From positions 1-46,201 of the forward strand of contig MWBQ01000047.1 in assembly GCA_002069605.1 (NCBI GenBank): a stretch of DNA of 46,201 nucleotides, given 5' to 3'. This stretch comes from Candidatus Atribacteria bacterium ADurb.Bin276. Its GTDB lineage: Bacteria > Atribacterota > Atribacteria > Atribacterales > Atribacteraceae. A program made the position numbers and the translations under genes. How positions within the stretch are numbered: the first letter of the stretch is position 1; each line of letters opens with the position of its first letter. Shown here piece by piece: positions 8,399-16,836 of the stretch. The notes under the pieces are model-generated. The model was not told the DNA's origin, ran no database searches, and saw only the letters and a list, made by a program, of their open reading frames with translations.

Positions 8399-8460
8399 CC
8401 TTCTCTCTTGATGGGAGAAGGTTGGGATGAGGGTGAAAACCTGGTTTTGAATCCAGGTTT
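8399..8460 (+). repeat. Double-hairpin intergenic repeat (family D) after priA
   Basis: Two hairpins lie side by side in the priA-def gap. CCTTCTC (8399-8405) pairs with GAGAAGG (8415-8421), and AAACCTGG (8437-8444) pairs with CCAGGTTT (8453-8460). Between them is the 16-base string GATGAGGGTGAAAACC (8426-8441), near-copies of which occur at 21159-21174 and 23125-23140. The second hairpin could slow transcription, but no clean T-run follows. Confidence 0.5.
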
Positions 8461-8530
8461 AGTGTTTTAGAATTAGATTAATAAATTATGGTATTGTTGG
8501 TTTGAAATATAAGAAAAAAAGGTGATATCA

Positions 8531-9040
8531 ATGGCGGATCTGAATATTGAGAAATATGGAAGCCAAATTTTGAGGCAAAAAGCTGAACCAGTTCAAAATA
8601 TTGATGGCAAAGTCAAAAAAATCATACAGGATATGTTCGAAACTCTGCATAAAAACTCTGGCTTGGGATTAGCTGCCAATCAAGTGGGAATTCTGCAGCG
8701 CTTGGTTGTTTTAACGAATCCAAATACTAACCAAGACATGGCTTTCATTAATCCCGAGTGGAAAGAAGTCGATCCAGAAAAAGAAATTGGAGAAGAAGGG
8801 TGTTTGAGTGTTCCTGGAATATTTTCAAAGGTCAACCGGTTCCAGAAAATTCAAGTTACTACCCAAGATGTTCAAGGAAGGCAACTGGATTTTTTTGCTG
8901 ATGGCTTATTGGCACGGATCATCCAGCATGAAATTGATCATCTCAATGGTATTCTCTTTATTGACCGTTTGAGCCCAACTCGTCGTTTGGTATTGGCTAA
9001 TAAATTATCAAGAATAAATACAAATGGTGATCATGAATGA
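8531..9040 (+). CDS. def: Peptide deformylase
   Basis: Peptide deformylase removes the formyl group from the N-terminal methionine of new proteins. All three family motifs are present: GLGLAANQVG (44-53), EGCLSVPG (89-96, Cys91) and QHEIDHLNG (132-140, with His133, Glu134 and His137). Cys91 and the two histidines bind the catalytic metal. The ATG at 8531 is chosen because AAGGTG sits seven bases upstream; a GTG at 8522 overlaps that ribosome-binding site. The 169-residue length is normal. It overlaps fmt by four bases, so the enzymes that add and remove the formyl group are coupled. Confidence 0.95.
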   Translation: MADLNIEKYGSQILRQKAEPVQNIDGKVKKIIQDMFETLHKNSGLGLAANQVGILQRLVVLTNPNTNQDMAFINPEWKEVDPEKEIGEEGCLSVPGIFSKVNRFQKIQVTTQDVQGRQLDFFADGLLARIIQHEIDHLNGILFIDRLSPTRRLVLANKLSRINTNGDHE

Positions 9041-9972
9041 TAAAAGTAGTTTTTTTAGGAACAACTCCCTTATCGATTGGAGTGTTGAGCGCTCTTGTCG
9101 ATGCCCAGTATAATATTGCAGCTGTTATTACCCAACCCGACCGTGAGTGTGGAAGAGGAAGAAAATTAACCGCTCCACCGGTTAAAGTTTGGTCCCAAGA
9201 TCATGGGTTCAAAGTTTTACAACCAGATAAAGTGAATCGGAAAGATTTTTTAGATGAAATTAATAAAATTGCTCCCGACATTATGATCGTGGCTGCCTAC
9301 GGACAAATCTTACGTTCATCGCTATTAGAAATTGCTCCTTTCGGGTGTATAAACGTGCATGCTTCGCTGCTTCCTCGTTATCGTGGTGCTGATCCAATCC
9401 GCTGGGTAATTTTGAACGGTGAAAAAAAGACCGGTGTCAGCATCATGTTGATGGACGAAGGAATCGATACCGGGCCAGTTTTAGCAACCCGTGAAGTGAT
9501 GATTGAAGATTCAGAAAATAGTATTACTTTAGAAAATAAATTAGGTAAAATCGGTGGAGAATTGTTAGTGGAGGTTTTGCCTGCCTGGATTGAAGGAAAG
9601 ATCAAACCGATTCCGCAATCGAATGAGCAAGCGAGCTATGCAGGAAAAATTCCGAAAGATCTTTATCAAATCAAATGGAATCGTTCAGCTGAAGAAATCG
9701 TTCGCCAAGTCAAAGCCTTTGCTCCCTGTCCAGGAGCTTTTGGATATTTTCATCAAAAACGCCTAAAAGTCATTAAAGCTCACGTCTATAAACAAAAGGA
9801 AAAAGTGAAAGCCGGACAAATCATTGGCTATGAACCTAAGGTTGGATTATTGGTGGGAACTGGTAAGGGAATATTGGCGATAGAAGTATTACATCCAGAA
9901 AATAGAAAAGTTCAAACCGGACAGGAGTTTTGCTGTGGATACCGTATTCAACCTGGAGATCTATTTCAGTAG
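9037..9972 (+). CDS. fmt: Methionyl-tRNA formyltransferase
   Basis: Fmt transfers a formyl group from 10-formyl-tetrahydrofolate to methionyl-initiator tRNA. The 311 residues show the N-terminal Rossmann-like domain (VFLGTTPLSIGVL) and the catalytic Asn-His-Asp set at Asn106, His108 and Asp144 in INVHASLLPRYRG and MDEGIDTGPV. The C-terminal OB-like tRNA-binding domain starts near residue 205. It follows def in the conserved priA-def-fmt order and overlaps it by four bases. The next gene, a membrane metallopeptidase, begins 14 bases after the stop. Confidence 0.95.
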   Translation: MIKVVFLGTTPLSIGVLSALVDAQYNIAAVITQPDRECGRGRKLTAPPVKVWSQDHGFKVLQPDKVNRKDFLDEINKIAPDIMIVAAYGQILRSSLLEIAPFGCINVHASLLPRYRGADPIRWVILNGEKKTGVSIMLMDEGIDTGPVLATREVMIEDSENSITLENKLGKIGGELLVEVLPAWIEGKIKPIPQSNEQASYAGKIPKDLYQIKWNRSAEEIVRQVKAFAPCPGAFGYFHQKRLKVIKAHVYKQKEKVKAGQIIGYEPKVGLLVGTGKGILAIEVLHPENRKVQTGQEFCCGYRIQPGDLFQ

Positions 9973-9986
9973 GAGGTGTACGGAAG

Positions 9987-10667
9987 ATGTTTTATCCTTT
10001 TGATTACACATTTATTTTATTGATACCAGCACTCATCCTGGCTTTTTATGCCCAATCAAAAGTGAAAAGCACTTATGCAACTCTTTCACAAAAACGTTCT
10101 CGGGCTGGTTTGAGTGGATTTGAAGTTGCCCAACAGCTAATTCAACAAAATAATCTTTCCCTCCGGGTTGAAGAAACCCCAGGGCAGCTAACCGATCACT
10201 ATGATCCATCTCGGGAAATACTCCGGCTTTCTACCGGTGTGGCTAGGGGTGGTTCAATAGCAGATTATAGCATTGCTGCGCACGAGGTTGGGCATGCATT
10301 ACAAAAGCGCGAGAAATACGGGGCTTTTGCCTTGCGTTCCATTTTGGTTCCAGTGGCCAGTATCGGTTCGCAAGCCGCCTTTCCGCTCTTTTTTATAGGG
10401 TTAATCTTTTCTTTTCGATTTCTTATGGATATTGGAATTATCTTCTTTAGCTTGGCGGTTTTATTCCAAGTGGTTACTCTCCCAGTAGAATACGATGCCA
10501 GCCGTCGAGCTTATGCAGCCCTAACCAATTCTGGTATAGTTGCCGTGGATGAGCAGCCGGATATTAAAAAAATGCTCAATGCTGCAGCGTTAACCTATGT
10601 TGCTGCAACCGCCATGGCTGCCTTACAATTATTGCGTTTAATTCTTCTTCGTCAAAGCCGGGATTAA
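9987..10667 (+). CDS. YugP-like membrane zinc metallopeptidase
   Basis: This 226-residue protein matches the Zn_peptidase_2 family (B. subtilis YugP), whose substrates are not well known. The zinc motif HEVGH is at residues 99-103. An N-terminal membrane segment (about 8-21), two more hydrophobic segments in the middle (about 125-165) and a hydrophobic C-terminal stretch indicate an integral membrane protein. VEYDASRRA near 172 probably supplies the third zinc ligand region. The start follows a perfect AGGAGGTG. In many Firmicutes a gene of this family sits between fmt and rsmB, as here. Confidence 0.88.
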   Translation: MFYPFDYTFILLIPALILAFYAQSKVKSTYATLSQKRSRAGLSGFEVAQQLIQQNNLSLRVEETPGQLTDHYDPSREILRLSTGVARGGSIADYSIAAHEVGHALQKREKYGAFALRSILVPVASIGSQAAFPLFFIGLIFSFRFLMDIGIIFFSLAVLFQVVTLPVEYDASRRAYAALTNSGIVAVDEQPDIKKMLNAAALTYVAATAMAALQLLRLILLRQSRD

Positions 10668-10884
10668 AAAGCAAAAGCATTGACCGGTGAGGATACCGTG
10701 TGTGGTAAGTCAAAAGAGCTGGAACGATTTCAACTCCCCTCTCTGCCTTTAGTTTTTTTGTCCCTGATGGGTGAGATTAAGGCGAAAGGGGGCAGTATTT
10801 TCTATCTTCACCAATTGAAATTGTAGCAGGAGAATTAAACTAAATAATTTAAAAAAAGAATTGAAAGGAATTATATTCATAAAA
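10668..10884 (+). other. Intergenic region before rsmB with imperfect inverted repeat
   Basis: About 200 bases separate the metallopeptidase gene and rsmB. CCCCTCTCTGCCTT near 10737 and AAGGCGAAAGGGGG near 10782 form an imperfect inverted repeat around a GATGGG segment. It resembles the GC-rich hairpin repeats after priA and upstream of fabK. No gene is visible. Confidence 0.3.
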
Positions 10885-12219
10885 GTGAATGTTCGTTTAG
10901 AAGCTTTTCGTATTTTGAATCGACTTTTTCGTGGGGAACAAGTTTTTTTAGATAAAGAATATTCAGCATCAATAAAAACTGGCGATCTTTCAATTCCCGA
11001 TCGTTCCTTTTTAGTTCATTTAGTTCGAGGAATTGTAAAATTTTATCCTCAGCTTCAAGAAATCGCCTCAACTTATCTTCAAAAACCTAAAAGTCTTCCC
11101 AAAAAGGTTCAAATTATATTGTATTTAGGACTTTTTCAACTGGCAGTAGATACTCGCATTCCCGATTATGCCGTGGTGTCGGAGACTGTTGAATTAGCTC
11201 GTCTTACTCATTCTCATCCCTGGATTAAACTGGTCAATGCCATCTCACGTAAAGCTGCGGCGGAAAGAATCCGTTGGTGTAAACAAGCCGAACACTGGGG
11301 TATGGTTCTTCCCCAATGGTTGGAAGAATATTGGAGGATTTACTTAACCAGGGGTGAAATGAACCAACTTAAAAAATCCTTGGTTCTTCCGCCAGTTCTT
11401 TATCTTCGAGTGAATTCATTGAAAACCAATTCTCAAAAATTGATTGAAACCTTATCAAAAAAATATTCTATTGTCGTAAATTCACTGCCCATGCTCCCCA
11501 ATGCTCTAAATACTCAATTGGATTATTCTCAATTAGTTGAAACCGATGAATACCAAAAAGGATATTTTTCTATCCATGATTTCAGTTCTCAGATCATGGT
11601 ACATCTTTTTGCCCCAAAGCCAGGTGAGAAGATTGTTGATATTGGTTGTGGTTCGGGTGGGAAAACTTTAATGATGGCCCAGATTATGAAAAATCAGGGT
11701 TGTATACATGCAGTAGACGTCCATCCGGAAAAATTAAAAACTCTTGAAGTTCTCGCTCATCGTCAAGGAATTGATATTATCCAAACCCTTGCAGCTGACG
11801 CAACCCAGCCCCTTCCTCAAGAATTATTTAGTTCCGATCGAGTTTTTGTTGATGCTCCCTGTTCCGGTTGGGGAACACTGCGAAGGAACCCCGAAATTGG
11901 AATTTTAAGAAATAAGTCTGATAATCAATCTCTCGCTGAAAAGCAGTTTCAACTTTTATGCCAAGCCTCTGCATTAATTAAAAAAAATGGTATTATATTA
12001 TATTGTGTTTGTACCATGACTCCGGAAGAAACCGAGGGAGTAGTTGGAGCCTTTGAAAAACTTAAACCAGAGGAATGGGAAGTGAATTTGCCTGGAGATA
12101 GCCAGTTGCAACCTGAATTGCAATCAACTATCTTATTAACCGATGATAAATCATATAGGATATGGCCTCATTATTTTAATTCCGATGGGTTTTTTGGGAA
12201 GGCTTGGAGGAAACTGTGA
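10885..12219 (+). CDS. rsmB: 16S rRNA m5C967 methyltransferase RsmB
   Basis: RsmB methylates a cytosine in 16S rRNA. The N-terminal third is a NusB-like RNA-binding domain. The methyltransferase domain has the SAM motif VDIGCGSGGKT, and DAPCSGWG and YCVCTMTPEETE carry the two conserved cysteines (release and nucleophile). The start is unclear. GTG 10885 gives a family-like VNVRLEAFRIL, but the upstream AAAGGA (10864-10869) is 15 bases away. An ATA at 10879 is at a better distance (nine bases). A TTG at 10861 has no ribosome-binding site. The 3' end overlaps the PASTA gene by four bases. Confidence 0.92.
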   Translation: MNVRLEAFRILNRLFRGEQVFLDKEYSASIKTGDLSIPDRSFLVHLVRGIVKFYPQLQEIASTYLQKPKSLPKKVQIILYLGLFQLAVDTRIPDYAVVSETVELARLTHSHPWIKLVNAISRKAAAERIRWCKQAEHWGMVLPQWLEEYWRIYLTRGEMNQLKKSLVLPPVLYLRVNSLKTNSQKLIETLSKKYSIVVNSLPMLPNALNTQLDYSQLVETDEYQKGYFSIHDFSSQIMVHLFAPKPGEKIVDIGCGSGGKTLMMAQIMKNQGCIHAVDVHPEKLKTLEVLAHRQGIDIIQTLAADATQPLPQELFSSDRVFVDAPCSGWGTLRRNPEIGILRNKSDNQSLAEKQFQLLCQASALIKKNGIILYCVCTMTPEETEGVVGAFEKLKPEEWEVNLPGDSQLQPELQSTILLTDDKSYRIWPHYFNSDGFFGKAWRKL

Positions 12220-13253
12220 CTGCAAAAAGGGTAAAAACACCGAACCTTTTTTTACGAATACTCCTAACGGTAATTGCCTTTGGCTTGGGAGTGGTTCTCA
12301 GCGGTTTTTTTGGATTAATGCTCTTGCAGTATTCTGTCAATGCGACATCATTATCAGTGCCGGATTTCCGTAACCAAGACTTGGTTAGTGCAGTGAATTT
12401 GGCATCAAAAATGGGTTTGCAAGTAGAAGTAGCCCGAGTAGAAAGCCGGTCTGACAGGATGGCAAACCAGGTATTGGAACAAGATCCACTGCCGGGAGCT
12501 GATGCCAAACGAGGAAGAAAAATCAGAGTTGTCGTGAGCGGACAAACTGGACAAGCCCAAGCTGGGGGAGCAGTTGTCGCTCCAACTGCAGCCCAAGAAG
12601 TCAAGATGAGTAGAGTGCCGGATGTCCGGGATTTAAGTTTAAATGAAGCCCAAAATCTGTTAGAGACGAACGGATATCAACTGGGTCGAGTGGTGGAAGT
12701 GACTCATGAAGATGTATTAAAAGGAATGGTTATATCACAGGACCCACCTGCCGAGAGCACTCTTCCTTTAGGTAGTCAAGTCAGTCTTTTAATCAGCAAA
12801 GGCGGTACGGCAGCGATAGCTGCAACTCCACCAGCAAAAATATTGGTTCCTGATTTAATTGGTTTAAAAGTTGAAGAAGCCAGGCGGCTTTTGGCAGAAA
12901 TGGATTTATCGGTTGGTCAAATTGAAGAAGTGGCCATGCCGGAAAGAAATCCCGGTATTATTATTGGCCAAATGCCAGAATCCGGCCAGGAAGCTTCTGT
13001 CGGCCAGGCAATAAATTTTCAGGTCGTGCAGGCTATTCAAGATTTACAAGATTTAAGCCTTCGATTTGCTTTACCCGATGCCAGAGTTCCAATTACTGTG
13101 AGGATTGTAGTGAATGATGAATTGGGAGAACGGGTGGTTTACGAAGAGCAACATCAAGGTGGAGAAACAGTGGAAATTTTATCCCGAACCAAGGGGAAGG
13201 GGAAAGTCCTGATTTATTTAAACGGTTATTATTATTGGGAAAAAGAATTATAA
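12216..13253 (+). CDS. Membrane-anchored PASTA-domain protein without kinase domain
   Basis: This 345-residue protein has a short basic cytoplasmic tail, one membrane helix (about 11-38), and three extracytoplasmic PASTA repeats at about 47-109, 132-196 and 209-272. Each starts with a VPD motif; the second and third repeats have the DPP or MPESG turn near their end. A beta-rich C-terminal segment (280-345) follows. PASTA domains bind muropeptides or beta-lactam-like ligands, so a cell-wall-sensing role is likely. In Firmicutes this slot between rsmB and rpe holds prpC-prkC-rsgA. No kinase, phosphatase or RsgA is here, so it looks like the sensor part of PrkC kept alone. The GTG start has GGAGG five bases upstream. 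Confidence 0.85.
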   Translation: MTAKRVKTPNLFLRILLTVIAFGLGVVLSGFFGLMLLQYSVNATSLSVPDFRNQDLVSAVNLASKMGLQVEVARVESRSDRMANQVLEQDPLPGADAKRGRKIRVVVSGQTGQAQAGGAVVAPTAAQEVKMSRVPDVRDLSLNEAQNLLETNGYQLGRVVEVTHEDVLKGMVISQDPPAESTLPLGSQVSLLISKGGTAAIAATPPAKILVPDLIGLKVEEARRLLAEMDLSVGQIEEVAMPERNPGIIIGQMPESGQEASVGQAINFQVVQAIQDLQDLSLRFALPDARVPITVRIVVNDELGERVVYEEQHQGGETVEILSRTKGKGKVLIYLNGYYYWEKEL

Positions 13254-13275
13254 AATGCTTGAATAGGTGGTGTTT

Positions 13276-13941
13276 ATGGCAATATTAGCCCCTTCAATTT
13301 TATCTTGTGATTTTTCTCGACTAAAAGATCAACTCCTCATGGCTCAAGAGGGCGGAGTAGAGATGATTCATATTGATGTCATGGATGGGCATTTTGTTCC
13401 CAACATTACCTTTGGGACCTTAATCGTCGATGCAGTTCGGAAAATACTGCCGAAAGCTTTTCTGGATGTCCATCTCATGATCCAAAACCCCCAGGATTGT
13501 TACCTTGATTTTATTAATGCTGGTGCTGACAATATTAGCTTTCATCTGGAAGTTGTCCCCGATTTTGATTTCTTAATCAATCTTATTCAGAAGGCTGGTG
13601 CCAAGGCTTCATTGGCTGTTGCTCCTGGCACACCAGTGCATATGCTTGACCAGATTCTCCCAAAATTATATCTGGTGTTGTTGATGACCGTTAACCCGGG
13701 TTTTGGAGGACAAAAAATCATACCAGGTATGGACCAGAAAATTATTCAATTGAGGAAGAAAATTAAATCGCGAGGTTTGAATACCTTAATTGAAATTGAT
13801 GGTGGTATCCATGAAAACAATATTGAATACTTAGCATCTTGTGGGGCATCGGTTATTGCTGCTGGTTCACTGGTGTTTTCCGATGAGAACAAAATTACCC
13901 AAAAAGTACGTGAGATCTCTGACAAAATCAAGAGGTTTTAA
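13276..13941 (+). CDS. rpe: Ribulose-phosphate 3-epimerase
   Basis: Rpe interconverts ribulose 5-phosphate and xylulose 5-phosphate in the pentose phosphate pathway. The 221-residue TIM barrel begins ILAPSILSCDFSRL and has HIDVMDGHFVPNITFG, LDVHLMI, VNPGFGGQ and the second catalytic Asp in IEIDGGI. These cover the metal-binding His and Asp residues of the family. The ATG at 13276 follows AGGTGGTG; an upstream GTG at 13267 lies within that site. rpe follows the PASTA gene by 22 bases and ends at a strong terminator. Confidence 0.95.
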   Translation: MAILAPSILSCDFSRLKDQLLMAQEGGVEMIHIDVMDGHFVPNITFGTLIVDAVRKILPKAFLDVHLMIQNPQDCYLDFINAGADNISFHLEVVPDFDFLINLIQKAGAKASLAVAPGTPVHMLDQILPKLYLVLLMTVNPGFGGQKIIPGMDQKIIQLRKKIKSRGLNTLIEIDGGIHENNIEYLASCGASVIAAGSLVFSDENKITQKVREISDKIKRF

Positions 13942-13977
13942 TAGCGGTTTAGAGGAGATTTCTGATTTTTTGAAAAT

Positions 13978-14009
13978 AAAAAAAGCGTAAGTTTTCTTAC
14001 GCTTTTTTT
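13978..14009. terminator. Bidirectional Rho-independent terminator between rpe and rpmB
   Basis: A perfect 14-base stem (13978-13991 with 13996-14009) around a TTTT loop has the core AGCGTAAG / CTTACGCT flanked by A-runs and T-runs. It gives a T-tract in both directions. The rpmB stop codon (13997-13999, minus strand) lies inside the hairpin, so one element ends both converging transcripts. Confidence 0.85.
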
Positions 14010-14182
14010 ATTTTACCAGCCTTCAGACAAGAAGTACAAATGTTCATTTTTGCCGAATGACCATTAAGCCGTACTCGGACTTTCTGAATATTTGGTCTCC
14101 ACATTTTTCTTGTAACCCGGTGGGAGTGGCTGATCTTGTTTCCAAAAACCGGTTTTTTTCCACAAACTTCACAGATTGCCAT
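13997..14182 (-). CDS. rpmB: 50S ribosomal protein L28, zinc-binding form
   Basis: This 61-residue protein starts MAICEVCGKKPVFGNKISHS and contains RVTRKMWRPNIQKVRVRL, typical of L28. Cys4/Cys7 and Cys49/Cys52 form two CxxC pairs, so this is the zinc-ribbon (C+) version. The chosen ATG follows an AAGG purine-rich stretch. An ATG eight codons further upstream is less like the family. It is the only housekeeping gene on the minus strand between yicC and yraN, and has its own promoter and a terminator shared with rpe. rpmB also sits just downstream of rpe, on the opposite strand, in B. subtilis. Confidence 0.94.
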   Translation of the reverse strand: MAICEVCGKKPVFGNKISHSHRVTRKMWRPNIQKVRVRLNGHSAKMNICTSCLKAGKIKKA

Positions 14183-14225
14183 TTTGAATCCAACCTTTCT
14201 CGTCATTTTTCAAGTTTCGACGAGT

Positions 14226-14255
14226 AATATAGCACAAAGGAAATAGTAAATTCAA
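14226..14255 (-). promoter_or_regulatory. Probable rpmB promoter
   Basis: On the minus strand TTGAAT (14250-14255) and TATATT (14226-14231) are 18 bases apart. The start point would fall about 35 bases before the rpmB ATG. It fits the expectation that this lone minus-strand gene is transcribed separately. Confidence 0.45.
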
Positions 14256-14335
14256 CTCATTCTTACCAAGGGATAAAAATCTTTCCGTTGTCTTGGTTCT
14301 CATATCAGGTTACAATACCCTCGGGTGTTTTTAAA

Positions 14336-16684
14336 ATGGAGAAGGATAGAGATCGACTAAAAAAAATCATTGAACAAGAATCTCAACGACTGGATAATCA
14401 AACCGTGTTCGGGGGATTTAATCAATATGTAAAAAAAATGATCCAAAGCCTATCAATTCCAGTTCCTGAGGAAATATTCTTAAGTGTAAATAGGTATCCC
14501 CAAATGTCAAAACCAGCCAGGAGCATTTTTCTGAAAAACTTGGAAACCTGCATTATAGATGGACACCAACCGCAACCTTCTGCCTCTCAACCTTCATCGC
14601 CTATAAAACCGGTCGATTTCCAGCTTTCGGTTCGAACCATAAAAGGAGTTGGACCAGTTGTTGAAAAACAGCTCAACCGTTTAAATATTTATACCCGAGA
14701 AGACCTCATTCTTTATTTTCCTCGTCATTACCAAGATCGAGGGCAGATTATCCCCATTGCTAAAGCGGAAGGTTCAGGATTACAAACAGTATTGGGGAAA
14801 GTGGTTCGACACGATCGGATATCTACCCGGAGAGGACGATTGTTGAAAGTAGTGATTCAAGACCAAACCGGGCAAATTTCTTTAGTTTGTTTTAATCGTG
14901 ATTTTTTGGCTCGAATTCTCACGCCGGGGAAAAAAGTGCTCATCACCGGTTTTTTTCAAACAGCTTATGGAAAGAAAGAAACCAGTCGCTTTGAGTATGA
15001 AATAATCGATTCCGAAGATATTCAATATGAATCCATCCTGCCGGTTTATGGTTTAACCGATGGACTCAACGCCAAAAAATTACGTTCTCTTATCGATATA
15101 GCACTTAAAACATCCTTAGCCGCTTTTCAAGATACTATTCCTAAACCTATTCAAGAAAAATATAGTCTCCTAAGGAAGCCTGGGGCAATTTTAGAACTTC
15201 ACCATCCGAGCCGATCCTCAATTACTGAACTGAATAAGCATCGTTCTCGGTCGCAGGTTACGCTTATTTTTGAAGAATTTCTTCTTTTTGCTTTAAGTCT
15301 AAAAGTTAGAAGGCATCAAATTCAGGCATTACAGGTTCAACCCATTGTTCCCGACTTCACATTCATCAACCGTTTTATTCGACAACTTCCTTTTGAATTG
15401 ACGTTAGCTCAGAAAAAAGTATTAAAACAAATAGAAAATGACCTGACCAGTGGGAAAATAATGAATCGGTTGCTCCAGGGAGATGTTGGTTCGGGAAAAA
15501 CCTTGGTCGCCATCATTAATGCTCTATATATTATAAAAGCCGGACAGCAGGTTGCTATGATGGCCCCAACCGAAATCCTCGCCGATCAGCATTATCAGCG
15601 GTGGAGTCAAATATTAAAAGAGTTTGGTATTGAAGTTAGTTTAATAACCGGTGGTCAAAGTAAGGAAAAAAGTGAAATAATAGAGAAAATCGGAGAAGGC
15701 AGGGTACATTTCGTTATTGGGACTCATGCCCTGCTGGAAGATTATGTTCAGTTTAATCGATTGGGATTAGTCATTGTCGATGAGCAGCATCGTTTTGGGG
15801 TAAAACAACGTTCCCGATTAAAAGAAAAAGCCGTTGTTCCTCACCTTTTGGTGATGTCGGCAACTCCCATACCCCGAACCTTAGCCTTAACTCTTTACGG
15901 GGACCTGGATGTTTCGGTTCTTGATGGAAAACCAATCGGGAGAAAACCGGTTGAAACAGTTGCTTTTTCTATGAAAGAACAAAAACAAGCCTTTCAACGA
16001 GTAGGTTCCTTTTTGGAGAAGGGACAACAAGCTTTTGTAGTTTGTCCGGCAATTGAGGAAAGTGATCTTGAATTAAGCAACGTATATGAAGTTTATGAAC
16101 AGCTCCAAAAGAAATGGTTTTCCCACTCTCAGATTGAGTTGATACATGGAAAACTTCCTTCAAAAGAGAAGGATGATATTATGGGTCGATTTTCTCGGGG
16201 AGAAATTCAAGTCTTGGTAGCAACCTCGGTGATTGAAGTGGGGATCGATGTGCCCAATGCCAATGTGATGGTCATTGAAAATGCCGAGCGCTTTGGTTTG
16301 GCACAGCTTCATCAATTGCGGGGGAGAATTGGTCGAGGAGATCAAGCTGGTTGGTGTGTTTTGCTATACCAGGGGAAGAATCAAGATATCCAAAAAAGAA
16401 TGGAAATCATGGTCAATACCGATGATGGATTTCAAATTGCCGAAGAGGACCTCAAAATGAGAGGACCGGGAGAATTTTATGGGGTAAGGCAGTCGGGAGT
16501 TTTGGAATTTCATTTAGCCGATCCTTTTCGGGATTGGAAAATTTTGGAAAAAGCCCATCAAGAAGCTGATTTGATTCTCCAGAATGATCCCCGACTGCAG
16601 AAACCGGAAAATCAAATCCTCAAGAAGGAAATTGAAAGACGGTTTTTCCAATTTTTACCGGAAGAACTAATGATCGAAGCCTAA
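14336..16684 (+). CDS. recG: ATP-dependent DNA helicase RecG
   Basis: RecG reverses stalled forks and branch-migrates Holliday junctions. This 782-residue copy has an extra N-terminal helical segment of about 90 residues before the wedge domain, which starts at RTIKGVGPVVEKQLNRL with its OB fold. The helicase part shows GDVGSGKT, DEQHRFG, SATPIPRTLALTLYGDLDVS, VATSVIEVGIDVPNANVMV and QLRGRIGRG, so the ATPase is intact. The ATG at 14336 is used; a TTG at 14288 would add 16 residues of no clear family likeness. It is notable beside the ATPase-less PriA, since both act at stalled forks. Confidence 0.96.
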   Translation: MEKDRDRLKKIIEQESQRLDNQTVFGGFNQYVKKMIQSLSIPVPEEIFLSVNRYPQMSKPARSIFLKNLETCIIDGHQPQPSASQPSSPIKPVDFQLSVRTIKGVGPVVEKQLNRLNIYTREDLILYFPRHYQDRGQIIPIAKAEGSGLQTVLGKVVRHDRISTRRGRLLKVVIQDQTGQISLVCFNRDFLARILTPGKKVLITGFFQTAYGKKETSRFEYEIIDSEDIQYESILPVYGLTDGLNAKKLRSLIDIALKTSLAAFQDTIPKPIQEKYSLLRKPGAILELHHPSRSSITELNKHRSRSQVTLIFEEFLLFALSLKVRRHQIQALQVQPIVPDFTFINRFIRQLPFELTLAQKKVLKQIENDLTSGKIMNRLLQGDVGSGKTLVAIINALYIIKAGQQVAMMAPTEILADQHYQRWSQILKEFGIEVSLITGGQSKEKSEIIEKIGEGRVHFVIGTHALLEDYVQFNRLGLVIVDEQHRFGVKQRSRLKEKAVVPHLLVMSATPIPRTLALTLYGDLDVSVLDGKPIGRKPVETVAFSMKEQKQAFQRVGSFLEKGQQAFVVCPAIEESDLELSNVYEVYEQLQKKWFSHSQIELIHGKLPSKEKDDIMGRFSRGEIQVLVATSVIEVGIDVPNANVMVIENAERFGLAQLHQLRGRIGRGDQAGWCVLLYQGKNQDIQKRMEIMVNTDDGFQIAEEDLKMRGPGEFYGVRQSGVLEFHLADPFRDWKILEKAHQEADLILQNDPRLQKPENQILKKEIERRFFQFLPEELMIEA

Positions 16685-16836
16685 GAGGAGATGTTATTGT
16701 AGTTGAGTTGGGCGCCCCCAGTTTTAAAATATTTTTTACCAGGGTTTGGTATACACAGTCTTGAAATTTTAATCAATTTATATTATCGGTTTTTTTGTTA
16801 ATTCATCAAGTATTTATTCAAACAGGAAGGTCTACC

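Noticed and set aside
12176-12604. Open frame of 142 codons on the minus strand opposite the PASTA gene
   Set aside because: It is antisense to a clear gene, composition is low-complexity Thr/Ser/Pro/Cys, and it resembles no family.
16712-16740. GGGCGCCC palindrome and T-run after recG as a terminator
   Set aside because: The palindrome leaves no room for a loop, and the T-rich stretch is some distance away with AT-rich sequence between.
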